Part shown: positions 1 to 12,003 of the stretch, in pieces | Layout: every line of letters starts with the position of its first letter | Numbering within the stretch: the stretch's first letter is position 1 | Assembly: GCA_030544235.1 (NCBI GenBank) | Contig: CM060466.1 | Span: 7,245,592 to 7,309,591, forward strand | Direction: 5' to 3' | DNA length: 64,000 bases | Origin: Lepturacanthus savala | Lineage: Eukaryota > Chordata > Actinopteri > Scombriformes > Trichiuridae | Position numbers and translations under genes: made by a program | Notes under the pieces: generated by a model | Databases searched by the model: none | The model's input: only the letters and a program-made list of their open reading frames with translations | Told to the model about the DNA's origin: nothing

Positions 1-1363
1 ATACACTTTAAATCCAACATATGAAAAAACTGGACTCAACACATCGGTGGATTTGAATGTTTTTATTTTTAAGTATTTAAAAACAAGCTGTAAAAAAATA
101 ACATTAGAAAAAAAATACAATGACAGAAACTATAGAAACAAAAAAAAAATCCTCCAACAATAAAGTTGTAGAAATAATAAGAGGGCACAGACACACACAC
201 GTGCACCCACACAACCAACAGACAGTGCCTTTTTACAGCCAACTTACACACATTTTTCTGTTCAGTAGCATACACGGGCACTGTATACAGACACACAAAC
301 CCCCCCTGAAGAAAATAATTACAATAAAATAAAAAAAAAAAACTGAAAATAATCAAAATTGCAGAGGGAAATGCATCTGCAATATAAAACACTGGGAATG
401 TTAAAGGGATAGTTCCACCATTTTTGGAAATTCATCTACAGCCATGATTCCCATAGTCAAAGTAATAGGTGCTGTAGTTTCTTTTTGTACAGACAAGCTG
501 TTTCCATTGATTGCCACTACAGCTTTTGGGAGTTGCTGGATTTTGTATTTGCCGAGTTTAATGAGGGAAACCAAAAAATACCATTAGCCACATATTAGTA
601 GCTGAGCAGCTCTGGAAACGGCTTGTATTGACAAAAAAGGTTAAGCACCATTGCTATGACTATAGGAATCACAGCGATGGGCAAATTTTCAAAAATGTTG
701 AACTATCCCTTTAAAAAAAAAAAAAAACTTTAAAAAGTACCAAGAACAAAAAAGACATTTTGTTTTTTGTTCTTACAAACATGATTTCTGGATATATTCA
801 AAATACTGCACTGTTTTTACCCTCAGGAAACTGAAGGGGAAGAGAACTACTTAAATGTGAATCATTGTGGAGATGCTATTATGCTAGCTTGCGAGCAAAG
901 ATGCTTATTTCACATAAAAAAAATATAATTAAAAAAAAAAATCAGAAGGTGTAGGTGAGGGGAAGGAGCGAATTGAATTGAAACCCAAGCAGTTATTAAC
1001 ACCGTCCAATGCATGAGTAAAATGTGTTCCCTTTTCTGTTCTTTAAAAAAAAAAAAAAAAAGCACACAAGTAGATGTTTGAAATAGAAAATGTCTGAGTG
1101 GGTGAGTGAACCACAGTCTTGCATTGTTGAAGCCAAAATGGAAATTTCTTGACATGGGGGGAGAAACAAAAAAGTCCAGAGATCCATCACAACCGTCCAA
1201 CAGAAGGCAACACTTCTTTACTGGGCCTGAAATGAGAAATAGACAATCATTGCTTTGTAAAAGAAGAAAAAAACACATACTTCCATGAAAGATCTATTAT
1301 TTATACCTGCAAAATGGGTAGAAAAGGGTCAAAGATGTCACTGAGCTGATTATGTGTGGGAGG
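1..1363 (-). other. 3' flank and probable 3' UTR of khsrp
   Basis: No coding exon is visible below the khsrp stop. Several A- and T-rich runs are present. A reverse-complement AATAAA lies at 62-67 and could end a roughly 1.3-kb 3' UTR, but nothing in the sequence proves which poly(A) site is used. The stretch contains one miniature inverted-repeat element, listed separately at 398-715. Confidence 0.4.
398..715. mobile_element. TTAA-type miniature inverted-repeat element
   Basis: The two ends are inverted copies of each other: TTAAAGGGATAGTTC at the left and GAACTATCCCTTTAA at the right, starting and ending in TTAA, enclosing about 290 bp with no coding capacity. A related copy lies at 30299-30500. 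TTAA at the ends suggests mobilisation by a piggyBac-type transposase, which is an inference. If the khsrp 3' UTR reaches past it, the mRNA could form a short terminal hairpin here. Confidence 0.6.
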
Positions 1364-4300
1364 TCATGGTACCTGTTGTCCCTGCTGTGGAGCAGCTGCC
1401 TGTCCAGGTGCCTGCCCTCCCTGCCCATAGTAGGCGGCCTGCTGTCTGTAGTACTCGGCCCAGGCTGCGCTGTAATCCTGCTGCCCTCCAGCTGCAGATC
1501 CTCCAGCTGCTGCTGTGCCGGCTGCCCCTGGAGCAGCTGCTGCTCCTCCAGCAGGCTGGGCTGGAGAAAAAAAACAAAAAAAGAAAAACACCACATAAAT
1601 ATAATACTTATTTCAGTATGGCCGAACGATTTTAGGAACAAATGGAATTGTGATTTTTCTGGCAGGTATTGCAATTTCATTCACTATTTTCTTAAAATCA
1701 AGTTATAAGAAACTTATAAGCATATTGTGACTCCCATGCAACATTGTTGTTCTATACTATGCAGGTAAATAATATCACCACCAGGAGGCCCCAAACGATG
1801 GCACCTGGTTGAAGGTCTATTTACCGCAATCTTACCAGACAAAAAAATTCAAAGCGATCCAGAAACCAGGATATTGTCTGGATCATTACCAAAATTTAAA
1901 CGTTTATGGTATAATTCCCAACATTCACTGAAAATTTAATGCAAATCCAACCAGAACTTTTTGACACATCTTACCAACCAACAGAGACTTGCCGGAGGTA
2001 ATAAATTCCATAATTCTAATGGAAAAAATTAAAACTAAATATCAAAAGTAGTCCTGTTTAATAAGAAACATGCTATACGTAGGCTATGTCATGTGCTTGA
2101 GCAAAGGTAGTTATTACAACTGAAGAATGAAGAGTCATCTATGTCCTAACTTAAAGTAGAGAAAAATACTCTTGTAGTCTGATGATCTCAAGATCTTGTG
2201 GTTTTCAATCTAAACGATAGATCGTTCAGGCCTTTTTCACAGCGGGGGAAATCGTGAGCTTTGAATTTCAAGGCGGAACACGCCGTCCAAAGGCCCCACT
2301 TACTCATGCCCATCTTCTTGTAGTATTCCTCCCAGGCCTTGGTGTAGTCGGGCTGGCCCCCAGAAGCCTGCGCTGCTTGGCTCTGGTCTCCTGGTGCTGC
2401 TGCTGCAGGGCCTCCTGGACTCTGGGCCCCCATGGCGCCCCCTGGCTGCTGGCCGTAGTATTGTGCATAGTAGGCCGCCCACGCTGCGTTGGGGTCCGCT
2501 GCAGCTGCGGCTTTACCTGATGCCATGACGGGAAAGTAAGTACAATGACTTCAAATTCACAAATAAATGAAAGTGGGTGCACCAACTAAATATATATATA
2601 TATATATAAAAAAAAGGGTACTGACTGGGGTCATGTTGTCCTGGCGCCTGCCACTGCTGCTGCTGGTAGGCGTTGCCCCCGCCCCCGCCCCAACCCTGAG
2701 GACAGAACTGAGGACCACCGGGTGCAGCTCCACTAAAGAACGAGAGGACAGTTGTAGTTTATAAGAAGCAGTCCAGACTCTGCTGTAGAACAATTCACAA
2801 TTCCTCCTTTAACCCATTTAATCCAGATTGTTTCCCTTCCATATATTTATATCAGTTGAATTATGTTCTGTACGTTTCTTCCCATTTCTTTATGTGCTTT
2901 GCAGAAAACAGCATTTCAATGACTGAAATATAATTGCACAAACATGCCCATAAACAAAAAACATTTTTCCCCAGGTACATAATCCTTTTTTGGGTTATTC
3001 TAGAGACTTGAACAATTACATAGATACACACGTCAGGGTTGAAAATACTAATATTTAAATAAAATTACACCTTTCTAGGAGGGTTTGTCTTCCTGTGTTC
3101 TCAGGAGGAAAGGGCAGGAAGTTGATGACCCTGATGAATCAGGTAAAGGGAAGCACTTGGAAAATACATTTTTTTGGTTAAAATTTGTGCCTAAGTTGTT
3201 TACTATCATGTCATTGAAAAAAACTGTAGAAGTAACATTTATAACTTTTTATTTTGAGTAGAAAATGACCGTCATGGACTTCAGCAACTATAGCTGCTGT
3301 TAGGCTTAAATGGATTAAAGTGTTTTAGTTTATTTTTGTAGAGGTTGTACTTACTGAGGAGCACCACCAGGAGGCCCTGGATTATAAGGGTTGGGATTAT
3401 AAGGACCCATTGGGCCACCGGGGCCTCCTGGACCAGGCCCGGGACCAGGCCCACCCACTGGACACAATGGACCCTGAAAACAAGAAAAAAAACCCTTATT
3501 ACTGATATGCAGGAGGTGAAACCAAAAAAAATAGTGTGCAGTCCTCTTCTCCGAGCCTACCTCAATCTTCTCTTCTATGAGCTGCTTTGCGTGGTCGATC
3601 TGTTGGGGGGACCCTCGGATGATGAACAGTTTGAAGTTGGGGTCGCCGTTGGGCGGGGGCTGACGGGAGATCTCCACAAACGCGCCGGTCTGTTGGTTAA
3701 TGGACTTGACGTTCTCACCTCCTCTGCCGATGACCAGCCCGCATTTATGAGCGGGGATGGAGAAGGTCATCTCTCCTCCTGGAGGACCCCAGCTGCCCTG
3801 ACCTCGACCCCGTCCTCGCCCTCCGGGTGGCATCCCTGCACCGTTGGGACCCGGGGGGCCCTGCAGAGGAAACATCAGCTTTATTCGCAAAGTTCCATCA
3901 ACGCAGTGCAGCAACAAGATCAATATTTTAAAGAAACCAAACATCTGCCTCTGCCGTCCGTACCTGTCCACCCTCCTCTCTGGCACGGATACTCTGCAGC
4001 AGGTCAGTGATGATGGAGGCAGCGTGCTGACACTGATCTGGCGGACCCATTATATGAGCAATTTTATCAGGACCTGTGCCATCATCTGTGAGGAAAAAAT
4101 AGAATGTGGTGAGATTGTGTATACTCACATGAATTTTGATGTTAATGAAGCCAGGCTAGCCATTTCCTGTCTTCATGCTAGGTGTCTCTGTATAATTTAT
4201 CAGTTCGCTAGCATCGCTAACATTAGCCACATTGCTCAAGCAGCCGAACACGCTGCACTGCTTCAGACGGATTTGCAAGTGTTTCAGGATATTGCTGCTA

Positions 4301-7300
4301 AGTGACTCCCTTTTTTCACATGATTTGATGATTTGATTGTTTGTTTTTGTTTGCCTTTTTTTTTTTTTGAATGAGTTTAGAGCTCATGTCTACATTCTTT
4401 TTTTCTTAAATATACTAACTATATTACTAGGCAACTGATCGTAATATACTTTATACATTGAAAGTTTTTAACCTAATCCTTTGATGGTTCCCTATAATTA
4501 GATTTTTTTATTATCTTTATGCCGTTCTTTTTTTAGAATGAAAATAGCTTTTATATGGGTGGGATTTTTCATCATTAGAAACATGGTTGAAAGGACATAA
4601 AATAATGTTATGATAAATACAGATAGCAGTACGGTTTGTCCTGAAGCTTCTTAGTACTACATTACTGACTCTACTAGAAAACAGTTACAGAAAACATATT
4701 CCTTGTCAGGAACGTAGGCTTATAGGATTGAAACATGCTTATCTTGTCAATATAATAGCAATATTTATTTTGTCTCAATGTAGCCTATTCTGCCTGTAAG
4801 CAGAATTGATATGATGAGTTTAGCTCACCTGGTTTAAACTGTATCTTTACTCCAGCGTCACTCTGGATCTTTTTGATCATTTCGCCACTTCGGCCAATCA
4901 CGACTCCCACAGAGTGGCGGGGCACAGCTATCTGTGGAATTACAGAAATAAAGACATTTTATGCTCTGCTGAGCTGTAGCTTTTCATATGTAAAAAAAAA
5001 AAAACAAACACACACAAACAAAACTTACGTCAATGCCACCTCCACCTCCACCCATCCTTGATCCATATTCGCTCCTGTCTCCAAACCCAGCGTGATCCCG
5101 CTCTCGTAGAATCTCATTGACCATCTCCTTCGCTTGCTGCAAAAACAACAGACGAGACAACAGAAGTTGGAGGATCGATAGGAGGGAAACGTTTCCCACG
5201 AACACAAAACCCATCTCCAGTACGAGTGAAGTGTACCTGCACTTTGTAGGGGTCTCCGATGATGCGGAGCGGTTTATCGATGTTGGGTGGCTGGGATCCA
5301 TCTTGAATAAGGATCATTTTGACTCCAGCTCGCTCCTACGAATCAATTAAACCGGTTCACACACTGCACGTTTCTAATTGGTGATACTGGAAATCTTTGC
5401 TACTAATTTGGTTCTAACAATTTAGCAACACTAATACTCTGAACTGAACTCAAGGATCATTACATTTGTATGAAGGACACTCACCTGCAGCTGTTTGATG
5501 GTCTCTCCACCTTTGCCTATAATGAGGCCAGCCTTGCCTGCAGGGATGATCATCTCCTGCATGGAACCTGCCTGCCCATTGGTCGACTCATGGCCCCTCG
5601 ACACTATGTCGTCTATGAGGGCCTTGGCTCTCCTGGAAGAAAATTCAATAGGAAGAATTATGATGATTGTGGAACAAATGCAGTACAAGAAACTATCTGC
5701 ACCTACAGTGTGCTACGGTACATTTTGAAGAGAATGCTTTACCAAATTTGCTTAAAAAAAAAAAAAAAAGAAGAGATAACCTATCTTGGGTAGCTTGAAT
5801 TTCTACCTAAATTCTATCTCCAACAAGCTTGTTTGTTGCCCACTTGGACATTGGTCAAGCAAGTTGTTGATGTTGGTCACAATCCATGTAAAAACTAACC
5901 CTGTGCACTTTGAAAGCCTGTTACATGGTGAACTCTGCTTAGCTTTGCCGAATTCATGGATTTCTAATGGATAAAGTAGCATTTCCTTGAAAACCTCACC
6001 TAAAGCTGAGGTGTGTAGCTCCTAGTATTCATTTACCAAACTTCAACAGAGTTCAGTAATCATTCTTAGAAGTTAAACCCAATTCTAACATTTCATGTTT
6101 GTGTGTGGTTGCATGTGTTATGCAATCAGGTGAGAGTCTCAAGCTGTTTAATATTACAGACTTCCACCAATCACATGGTTCAGATTATAGTGGGGACCAT
6201 ATCTGGTCTTTAACTTGCCAAGGATGATTTGTACAGAGCCTGAGGGGGAAGTGCTGCCTTAGAGGACAAACTCTGGTAAAGAGAACAGCACCAATGCTGC
6301 CATTGCATAAGAAAAGAGGAAATAGTTGTAATTTCTTAAAATCGAATTTCTTCAGATAAAAATCTAAACACAGACAAGTTATTTTGTTAAAATATAGAAA
6401 CGTGTAGTCGATTAGGTGTCATTTCTCCACCATTTCTTAATAGACTTTCAGGAACTCAGCAGAAACAAAACTGTCCTTGAGGCATGAGTGGAGTAGTTAC
6501 ACTGCAAATAGAAAAACAGATTGTTTTAAAAACTTTTTTTTTTTTTAACACCAACTTACTCTATGGCATCTGATGACCCCGTCAGAGAAACGATTCTTTC
6601 TGGAAGGCCGGCGCTGTCTGTGAATTCATACAAAATTATTCATCAGGCCGAGAGCAGCTGGAAATAATTATAATTTGTTGATGTAGCAAATCTCACCGTG
6701 TGCAATCTGGACCTTGCAGCCAGAATCCTGTTGTATTTTGTTAATCTGTTCGCCTCCTCGGCCGATGACTTCAGGGGAAAAAAAAGACATTTTAACGTGA
6801 GTTTGCACGTGTGTGACACAGCCAACCAGGAACGGTATTAAGAAACGAACAAGTATGCTCTTACCGAGACCAACCATGCCATCGGGCACCCTGTAATCCT
6901 CGGTCATGGTGGAGGGCCGTACACTGAACAAGTAAAACAATATATACATACGGTTAATGCTATAGCTCCAAAATCACATCAACTTGACTCTCCAAAAACG
7001 TTTCTGTGTGTATATGTGTGTACCTTTGTTGGGACAGGGCAGCCAGCTGGGCTCCAATAGCTGGAACAGAAGGAAAAGTTGGTGAGAAGCTAGAAATTGA
7101 GCCAAGGGAGTGTTTTCAATAGGATCAATGAGCGCATTTAAAGCTTACACAATGCAGAATCTCTTTCACTCTGTGATGCTACCTTCTTGGCATCTGGCTC
7201 ATCTAAAAAAAAAAAAAAAAAAAAAAAAGGAAGAAAAAGTTACAATGTGGGCAAAGAAATTCAGACAAAAGCGGGCGTTTGTGCCAATTTTCCAACCTGC

Positions 7301-9914
7301 TTCTTCCAGGGAGCGTTTCTGTGCGGCGAACGGGTAACTCTCAGCTCCTCCGTTGTTGCTCACCAGGGGAACTCCGTCACCACCGATTTTAGCTGCGATC
7401 TAGGAAGAGGATGAGGAGGGATGAAACCAGAGGTGCTTGCAATGCACCCTAAAATAGACACAAACTCTCACTCAAGTTTTAGAGGGAGAATATCAACATC
7501 ACCGTCAGCACTAGGTGACTTTAACCATATTCCTTTGTATAAATCAGGGATTTATGTTAAAGTTCTTCACATTTAAATAGGCACTCCGCAGACACCTGAA
7601 GTTCAATCATGTATAGTATTAATTGATGTTATGTTTGTAACATGAAGCTTTTTATAACCAACTACAGGTGCAGAGTTTGGAAAAAGCAGGTATTCATCAG
7701 GCAGTGAGGAGTCAAAAGTTGTATTAAAGTTGCAGGATGTTGTTTTTGGAGCTTGATCAATACTATGATCTACAAGTATTGTTCTGTCTGCTTCCTCTGA
7801 ATCTGTTGTACTTTTCCTTATTCATTTATTAATTACCTCCACACTGGTAAATTGATTAAAGCAGTGTTACTTTAGTTAAAACACAGATAGGCTATAATCT
7901 GACACAATGACTATGTTCATACTTAACGCTCTATTATAAAATCTTTGTATGGCTGTTTACATTTTTAAATATGGACAACATCAGATTCCAGTATAAATCA
8001 TCATGGTCTTGATGTGGAAAAATAAGCAGATCCAAGTCACATATGAGCAAAAAGATCAGATTTGGGTCACACAGCTCAGAGTTTTTAATGGAGCCTATGG
8101 TAACATCACACTTTGATTTATCAATCAACAATATTCGTCTGCAAAAACTGATTTATCAAAGCCATTTATGAAGGAAAAAATGCCAAATTTGCTCAAACAT
8201 GAAGTTCCCGCCTGTATAAAAATCACAGCGAGTAAAAGGTTTCCTTCTCAATCTAGAATTTTCAGACCATATTTGACATCCAAGTACAAATAACTGGCTA
8301 TTTTCCCTTATTTCTCTTCTTTTTACAGATATGAATAAAAATAAACTAATTTAATCAACCTTGTTCATTCACGGGACGATGAAGTTAGACAAATATTTCC
8401 TTATGGACACTGACGGACTAATATTACATTCAATTTTCCGATAACTACCATAATTTATGAATATTTGGTTATTTATGATGCCGTACACACAATTCAACTA
8501 TATTGACATGTTTTCTTTTAACCCAATGAAAAACACAGCATGTGCGATCAATTCATTTTCAGAAATCCTGAATTTTACATCTAGAGTCAATAATCTGGAC
8601 ACAGACATGTTTCCATAGTACGTAGCAACACTGGACTTATTTAAATTTGTAGAATCATGGTCTAAAAACTAAATTCCTAAGTTCCTTTAAGAAAGAGTGA
8701 ATTTTCTTTTCATGCTTCTCATACATGGAATTCAATACCACACAGTAAACTCCTGTTCTTTTTTATAATTCCGATTTTTTCGAATGCTCTAATCTTTTTA
8801 AATTAGAATCTTATTATTTTTCTATTTATTTTTCTTATTTATTTTATGTTGGTGACCAAGAATGGAAATTAGCCTTTGGCTATAATCTTGCAATATATAC
8901 CAATATATGTTCCATATGCATTGTCTTAAATAAACTAAAATAATTAAAAAGATAAATAATTGTTCCTAATTGCAGTCTTCAATTTATACCTATTCAAGAC
9001 TAACGTTGGTTCAAACTTAATGAATAACGTTACTAACATTTAGACCAGTTTACAAAATGCAATGTTATAACTCGATGTTATATTATATAGAAAACTTGTT
9101 TATCCACATGAAATAATTTAAGTCACCGGAGCTCGTTAATCGAGTCATAAACCCATTAAAACGAGTTCAGTAAAACCGAAATTTAACGAAACTTCACGAG
9201 CTGCAAACCGTAGCTAACGTTTTCTTTAGCATCAGGAGCTACCGTCACTCCGGTGAATCTAACCCGAGGATCCCGGTGGCGACAGATCGTTAAACTCGTT
9301 CACACCGAGGTTGACCTACATCGCCGCCGCCAAACACGTTTTTTCATCTGATCCCTTAGCGCGTTAAGACAAATGAATGGCGAATGCTAACGGCTAGCTC
9401 CCTAGCTCATTAACCGGTGTTTCGGTTTAACTCGCGACCGTGTTAACTGGTGACTTTCAGCCGATTGTGTCGTGGTTGCTCGAATTCAGAAAAAAAATTG
9501 AGGAATATGAACGTTTTTGTTGTTGGCGACAATATTTGATTAATATTATATAACATTAAATTCAAAGAGGACCGTGTTAAACATTCAGTTAACGATCATT
9601 TAATTTCATTTTTAGTCGGACACCTACATGGTATGTTCACGCTTTCCAACGGCTGCCGTCACCACGACAACCAGCTGAAAGTCACCAGTTAACACGGTCG
9701 CGAGTTAAACCGAAACACCGGAGCTAACGGCACGGGTGACTGAGCTAGCCGCGGTTCTCCTGCGGCTAACCAAACGCTAGCCCGCCGGTTTGTCTTTCAA
9801 TCCGGTGGCGAACACTTGAATTACCTGTCTGGCTCGTTCTACAGCATCCGCGAACGCGTCTTTTTTCATCCCGGCGCCGACTCCGTTAGTCGGCAGAGCG
9901 CCGTACTCAGACAT
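1364..9914 (-). CDS. khsrp: KH-type splicing regulatory protein (FUBP2 family), 17 coding exons
   Basis: Single-stranded RNA/DNA-binding protein; the known family acts in AU-rich-element mRNA decay, splicing and miRNA processing, mostly in the nucleus. Exons from the start: 9825-9914, 7297-7399, 7149-7202, 7024-7060, 6865-6923, 6697-6768, 6560-6617, 5485-5632, 5237-5335, 5029-5136, 4829-4931, 3964-4085, 3561-3860, 3355-3473, 2626-2732, 2304-2516, 1364-1560. The chain keeps phase and gives 662 aa (human is 711). Four KH domains near residues 100-170, 187-255, 275-345 and 378-448 carry the GxxG loops GRGG, GKGG, GRSG and GRGG. A Gly/Pro-rich linker follows, then tyrosine-rich modules AWAAYY, DYTKAWEEYYKK and DYSAAWAEYYRQQ. 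The start MSEYGAL and the phrase KKDAFADAV fit KHSRP better than FUBP1 or FUBP3. The long Gly/Pro N-terminus of mammals is absent, and only one DYTKAWEEYYKK copy is present where human has two. Confidence 0.95.
2808..3318. repeat. Dispersed repeat with AACCCATTTAA-type ends
   Basis: This intronic segment starts TTAACCCATTTAATCC and ends with the roughly inverted form GGCTTAAATGGATTAA. It shares a core (RGAGACTT..A..ATT, CACGTCAGGGTTGAAAAT, AGGAGGAA..CAGGAAGTT) with 39122-39515. A reverse-orientation copy lies at 60490-61160. It is probably a non-autonomous DNA transposon; I do not recognise the family name. Confidence 0.55.
7400..9824 (-). other. khsrp intron 1, non-coding
   Basis: AT-rich in its lower part and more CpG-containing above about 9.1 kb, close to exon 1. 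No exon, repeat family or RNA gene was recognised, except the perfect inverted repeat at 9414-9721, which is listed separately. Confidence 0.6.
9414..9721. repeat. Perfect 48-bp inverted repeat with 212-bp loop
   Basis: The left arm 9414-9461 (begins CCGGTGTTTCGG) is the exact reverse complement of the right arm 9674-9721. Inside the arms, similarity continues imperfectly for about 20 bp (GTCGTGG on both sides). Outside, short CTAGCTCA-type matches recur on both sides. The loop is AT-rich. This could be a foldback/MITE-type element or a local inverted duplication; no target-site duplication was obvious. Confidence 0.8.
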
Positions 9915-10074
9915 GCTGCTGATTGACACCCGGGGGGGGAGGGGGCAGGCTGGGTCGCTGTGGCCGGATCTGGCTGCGCAGAAGCGGGAAGGCTGAACCA
10001 AAGCGTACGGAGGAAACCGATGTGAGTGAGATCGCTGACCACGCCGGCAAACTTCCCTGCTTAAAATAACCAAT

Positions 10075-10340
10075 CAATGCATCTCCACCACCCCCCCTCA
10101 GTCGGCCTCCTCTTCTTCTTCTTTTCCTACTGCTTCTTCTTCTTCGTTACACCTTTGACGTCCAACGATTATACCTGAGAACAGGAACTACCGCCGCCTG
10201 CTGGACACAAAATGGCGCCTGAGTTACTTCCACGAATGTATTATAAAACCTGGATTGGGTACCGCCGATTTTTCCCAGTGGCCACTCGTGGTACTGCAGC
10301 GAAAAATCCCATGTGACCCAAAAAGCATTTTTCCCACATT
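10075..10340. promoter_or_regulatory. Probable khsrp promoter region
   Basis: The sequence just upstream of khsrp exon 1 has a C/T-rich stretch of CTTCTT repeats at 10109-10145 and an AAAATGGCG motif near 10209, which resembles a YY1-type site common near housekeeping transcription starts. No TATA box was seen. From about 10228 it runs into a dispersed repeat that recurs near 41210. Confidence 0.35.
10228..10340. repeat. Dispersed repeat, copy shared with 41205-41320
   Basis: Both places carry TTTTTCCCAGTGGCCACTCG followed by TGGTACTGCA and a near-identical tail ending in ATG/TACGACCCAAAAA. The shared length is about 100 bp with scattered differences. No coding potential; element class not recognised. 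Confidence 0.55.
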
Positions 10341-12003
10341 TTTATTTTATTATTTATGTATTTTTCTTCGAACGGTTCTTAATGTGGTCAGCAAGTGATT
10401 TAAACAACTCAAATGTGAGTTTTGTTCGCAGTTTGACGTTCTCATCGCCCCAGAGCATCATAGGATGCGACTCCACTGCGCAGATGTGCCCCTATAATAA
10501 ATGTGGAAATGATCAAATATTTCATAAAAAAACAAATAAAAGATTATTAGATAAAAAAGTACAAGTATTTAAAACAGATTTTTGTGTCAGAACCTTGTTA
10601 TTTCTTCTTTCTGACTCCTCAGATTCATCTAGCAACCCCTGGGGTCAGAAATTTCCTTATTTTTTAAAGAAAAGCACTGTTTTTTTCAATTAAGATAACT
10701 TTAATCTAATCAGAAATACAATCTATACATCACTAATGTGGTAAATGACTATTCTAGCTGCAAATGTCTGGTTTTTGGTGTAATATCTACATAGGTGTAT
10801 AGAGGCCCATTTCCAGCAACTATCAGTCCAGTGTTCTAATGGTACATTTTTTGCGAATAATAATTTTAAATAGAATATTTCTTTGTGGGAGTAATTTTAA
10901 TTTATTTATTGATGCATCTATACTTCTACTAAAGTAAAACTTTCTGCTTTCTTTCTCAGAAAAAAGTACCATTGCATTCATTTAGCAAAAGTGGGACCAA
11001 ACATTTATTGGCAAATCCCTCAATAAATACTGAAACAAAAATATTCACCTCCATTAAATATCATTTCATGATTTTGATCAAGTGAACTCTTTACCATAGT
11101 GTTTAAACATTGTGCATAAACAATTCGTGAAAAGGCCCTGGACCCTTTAATGTTTTAAAAGGATTCATTCATGAAAATAAAAGCCTTTTTGCAAGAGGCT
11201 GTGACTCTTCTGTGCGTCTCCAGACATGGCTTTGGTAGTTTGACTGCAGATATGAAGTCCTTTGGTGTTCTTCTTTCATCATCTGCTGTTTGATAATCAC
11301 TTCTGTATTTTAGTATTTGTAACATTCTCTTATATCTTCAACATCCCTGGTTGGACCTGGATTGACCTCCCTCTCGCTCTCCCATCCATTTGTCTGATTC
11401 TCCATTATCAGTCCTCCATGAAAGGCGAGAAAAACAAAAAACATGTCACTCTGTAACTCCCCCGTTGTGCGTCGACTCCATGATTCCCTCAGTTAAGAAC
11501 AGGGAATCGGATCAGTCCTGAATCTTCTCTATATTTCACCTGTGAGGGGGGAAAACAAGTTATAATCCTCCTGCAGCAGGAATGTAACACGGCTCCCAGA
11601 GGTCGACTCTTTCACCTTTTACCTGCTGTTTCTCAGGCAACGTCATGCTTCATCTGTTCAACTCGATGCAGCAGCAGGAGACAAGCTGGTTAGCTTTCAC
11701 ACCAAAATGATAGATTATCATTTTAGCCTTAGGAACAGCACCGGGCATTGAAGCACATTGTATTAAAACTACACTGCTGGCATGCGCTGAAATGCAATAT
11801 ATCACACATTTAACTCATCACAGCAGCTGCCAAGTGGGGTTTCAACAGCTTTTCCCCCCTCTTCCCTCCGGTGGTTTACTGTCCATCCCATCATCCTCAT
11901 CCTCAAAGCATCCTGACTGCGTATCCATCCGCGGCCGAGGTGCATTTCCTCATGCAGCGCCAACAGATCTGTGCGTGCCACACCAAACCATCCGTCTTCT
12001 CCG
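10341..12003. other. Intergenic/3' flank between khsrp and the carrier gene
   Basis: AT-rich with no recognisable gene. Positions 10634-10850 match the left part of the Tc1-like miniature element family seen elsewhere in the window. The part nearest 12003 is likely the 3' UTR of the minus-strand carrier, but no poly(A) site stands out. Confidence 0.5.

Noticed and set aside
2254..2520. Plus-strand frames opposite khsrp and mri1 exons
   Set aside because: These are antisense shadows of real GC-rich exons on the minus strand.
7183..7202. 20-nt form of khsrp exon 3 ending at GTAGCA
   Set aside because: It breaks the reading phase; extending to the GTAAGC donor (exon 7149-7202) restores phase and gives KKVASQ, like the family.
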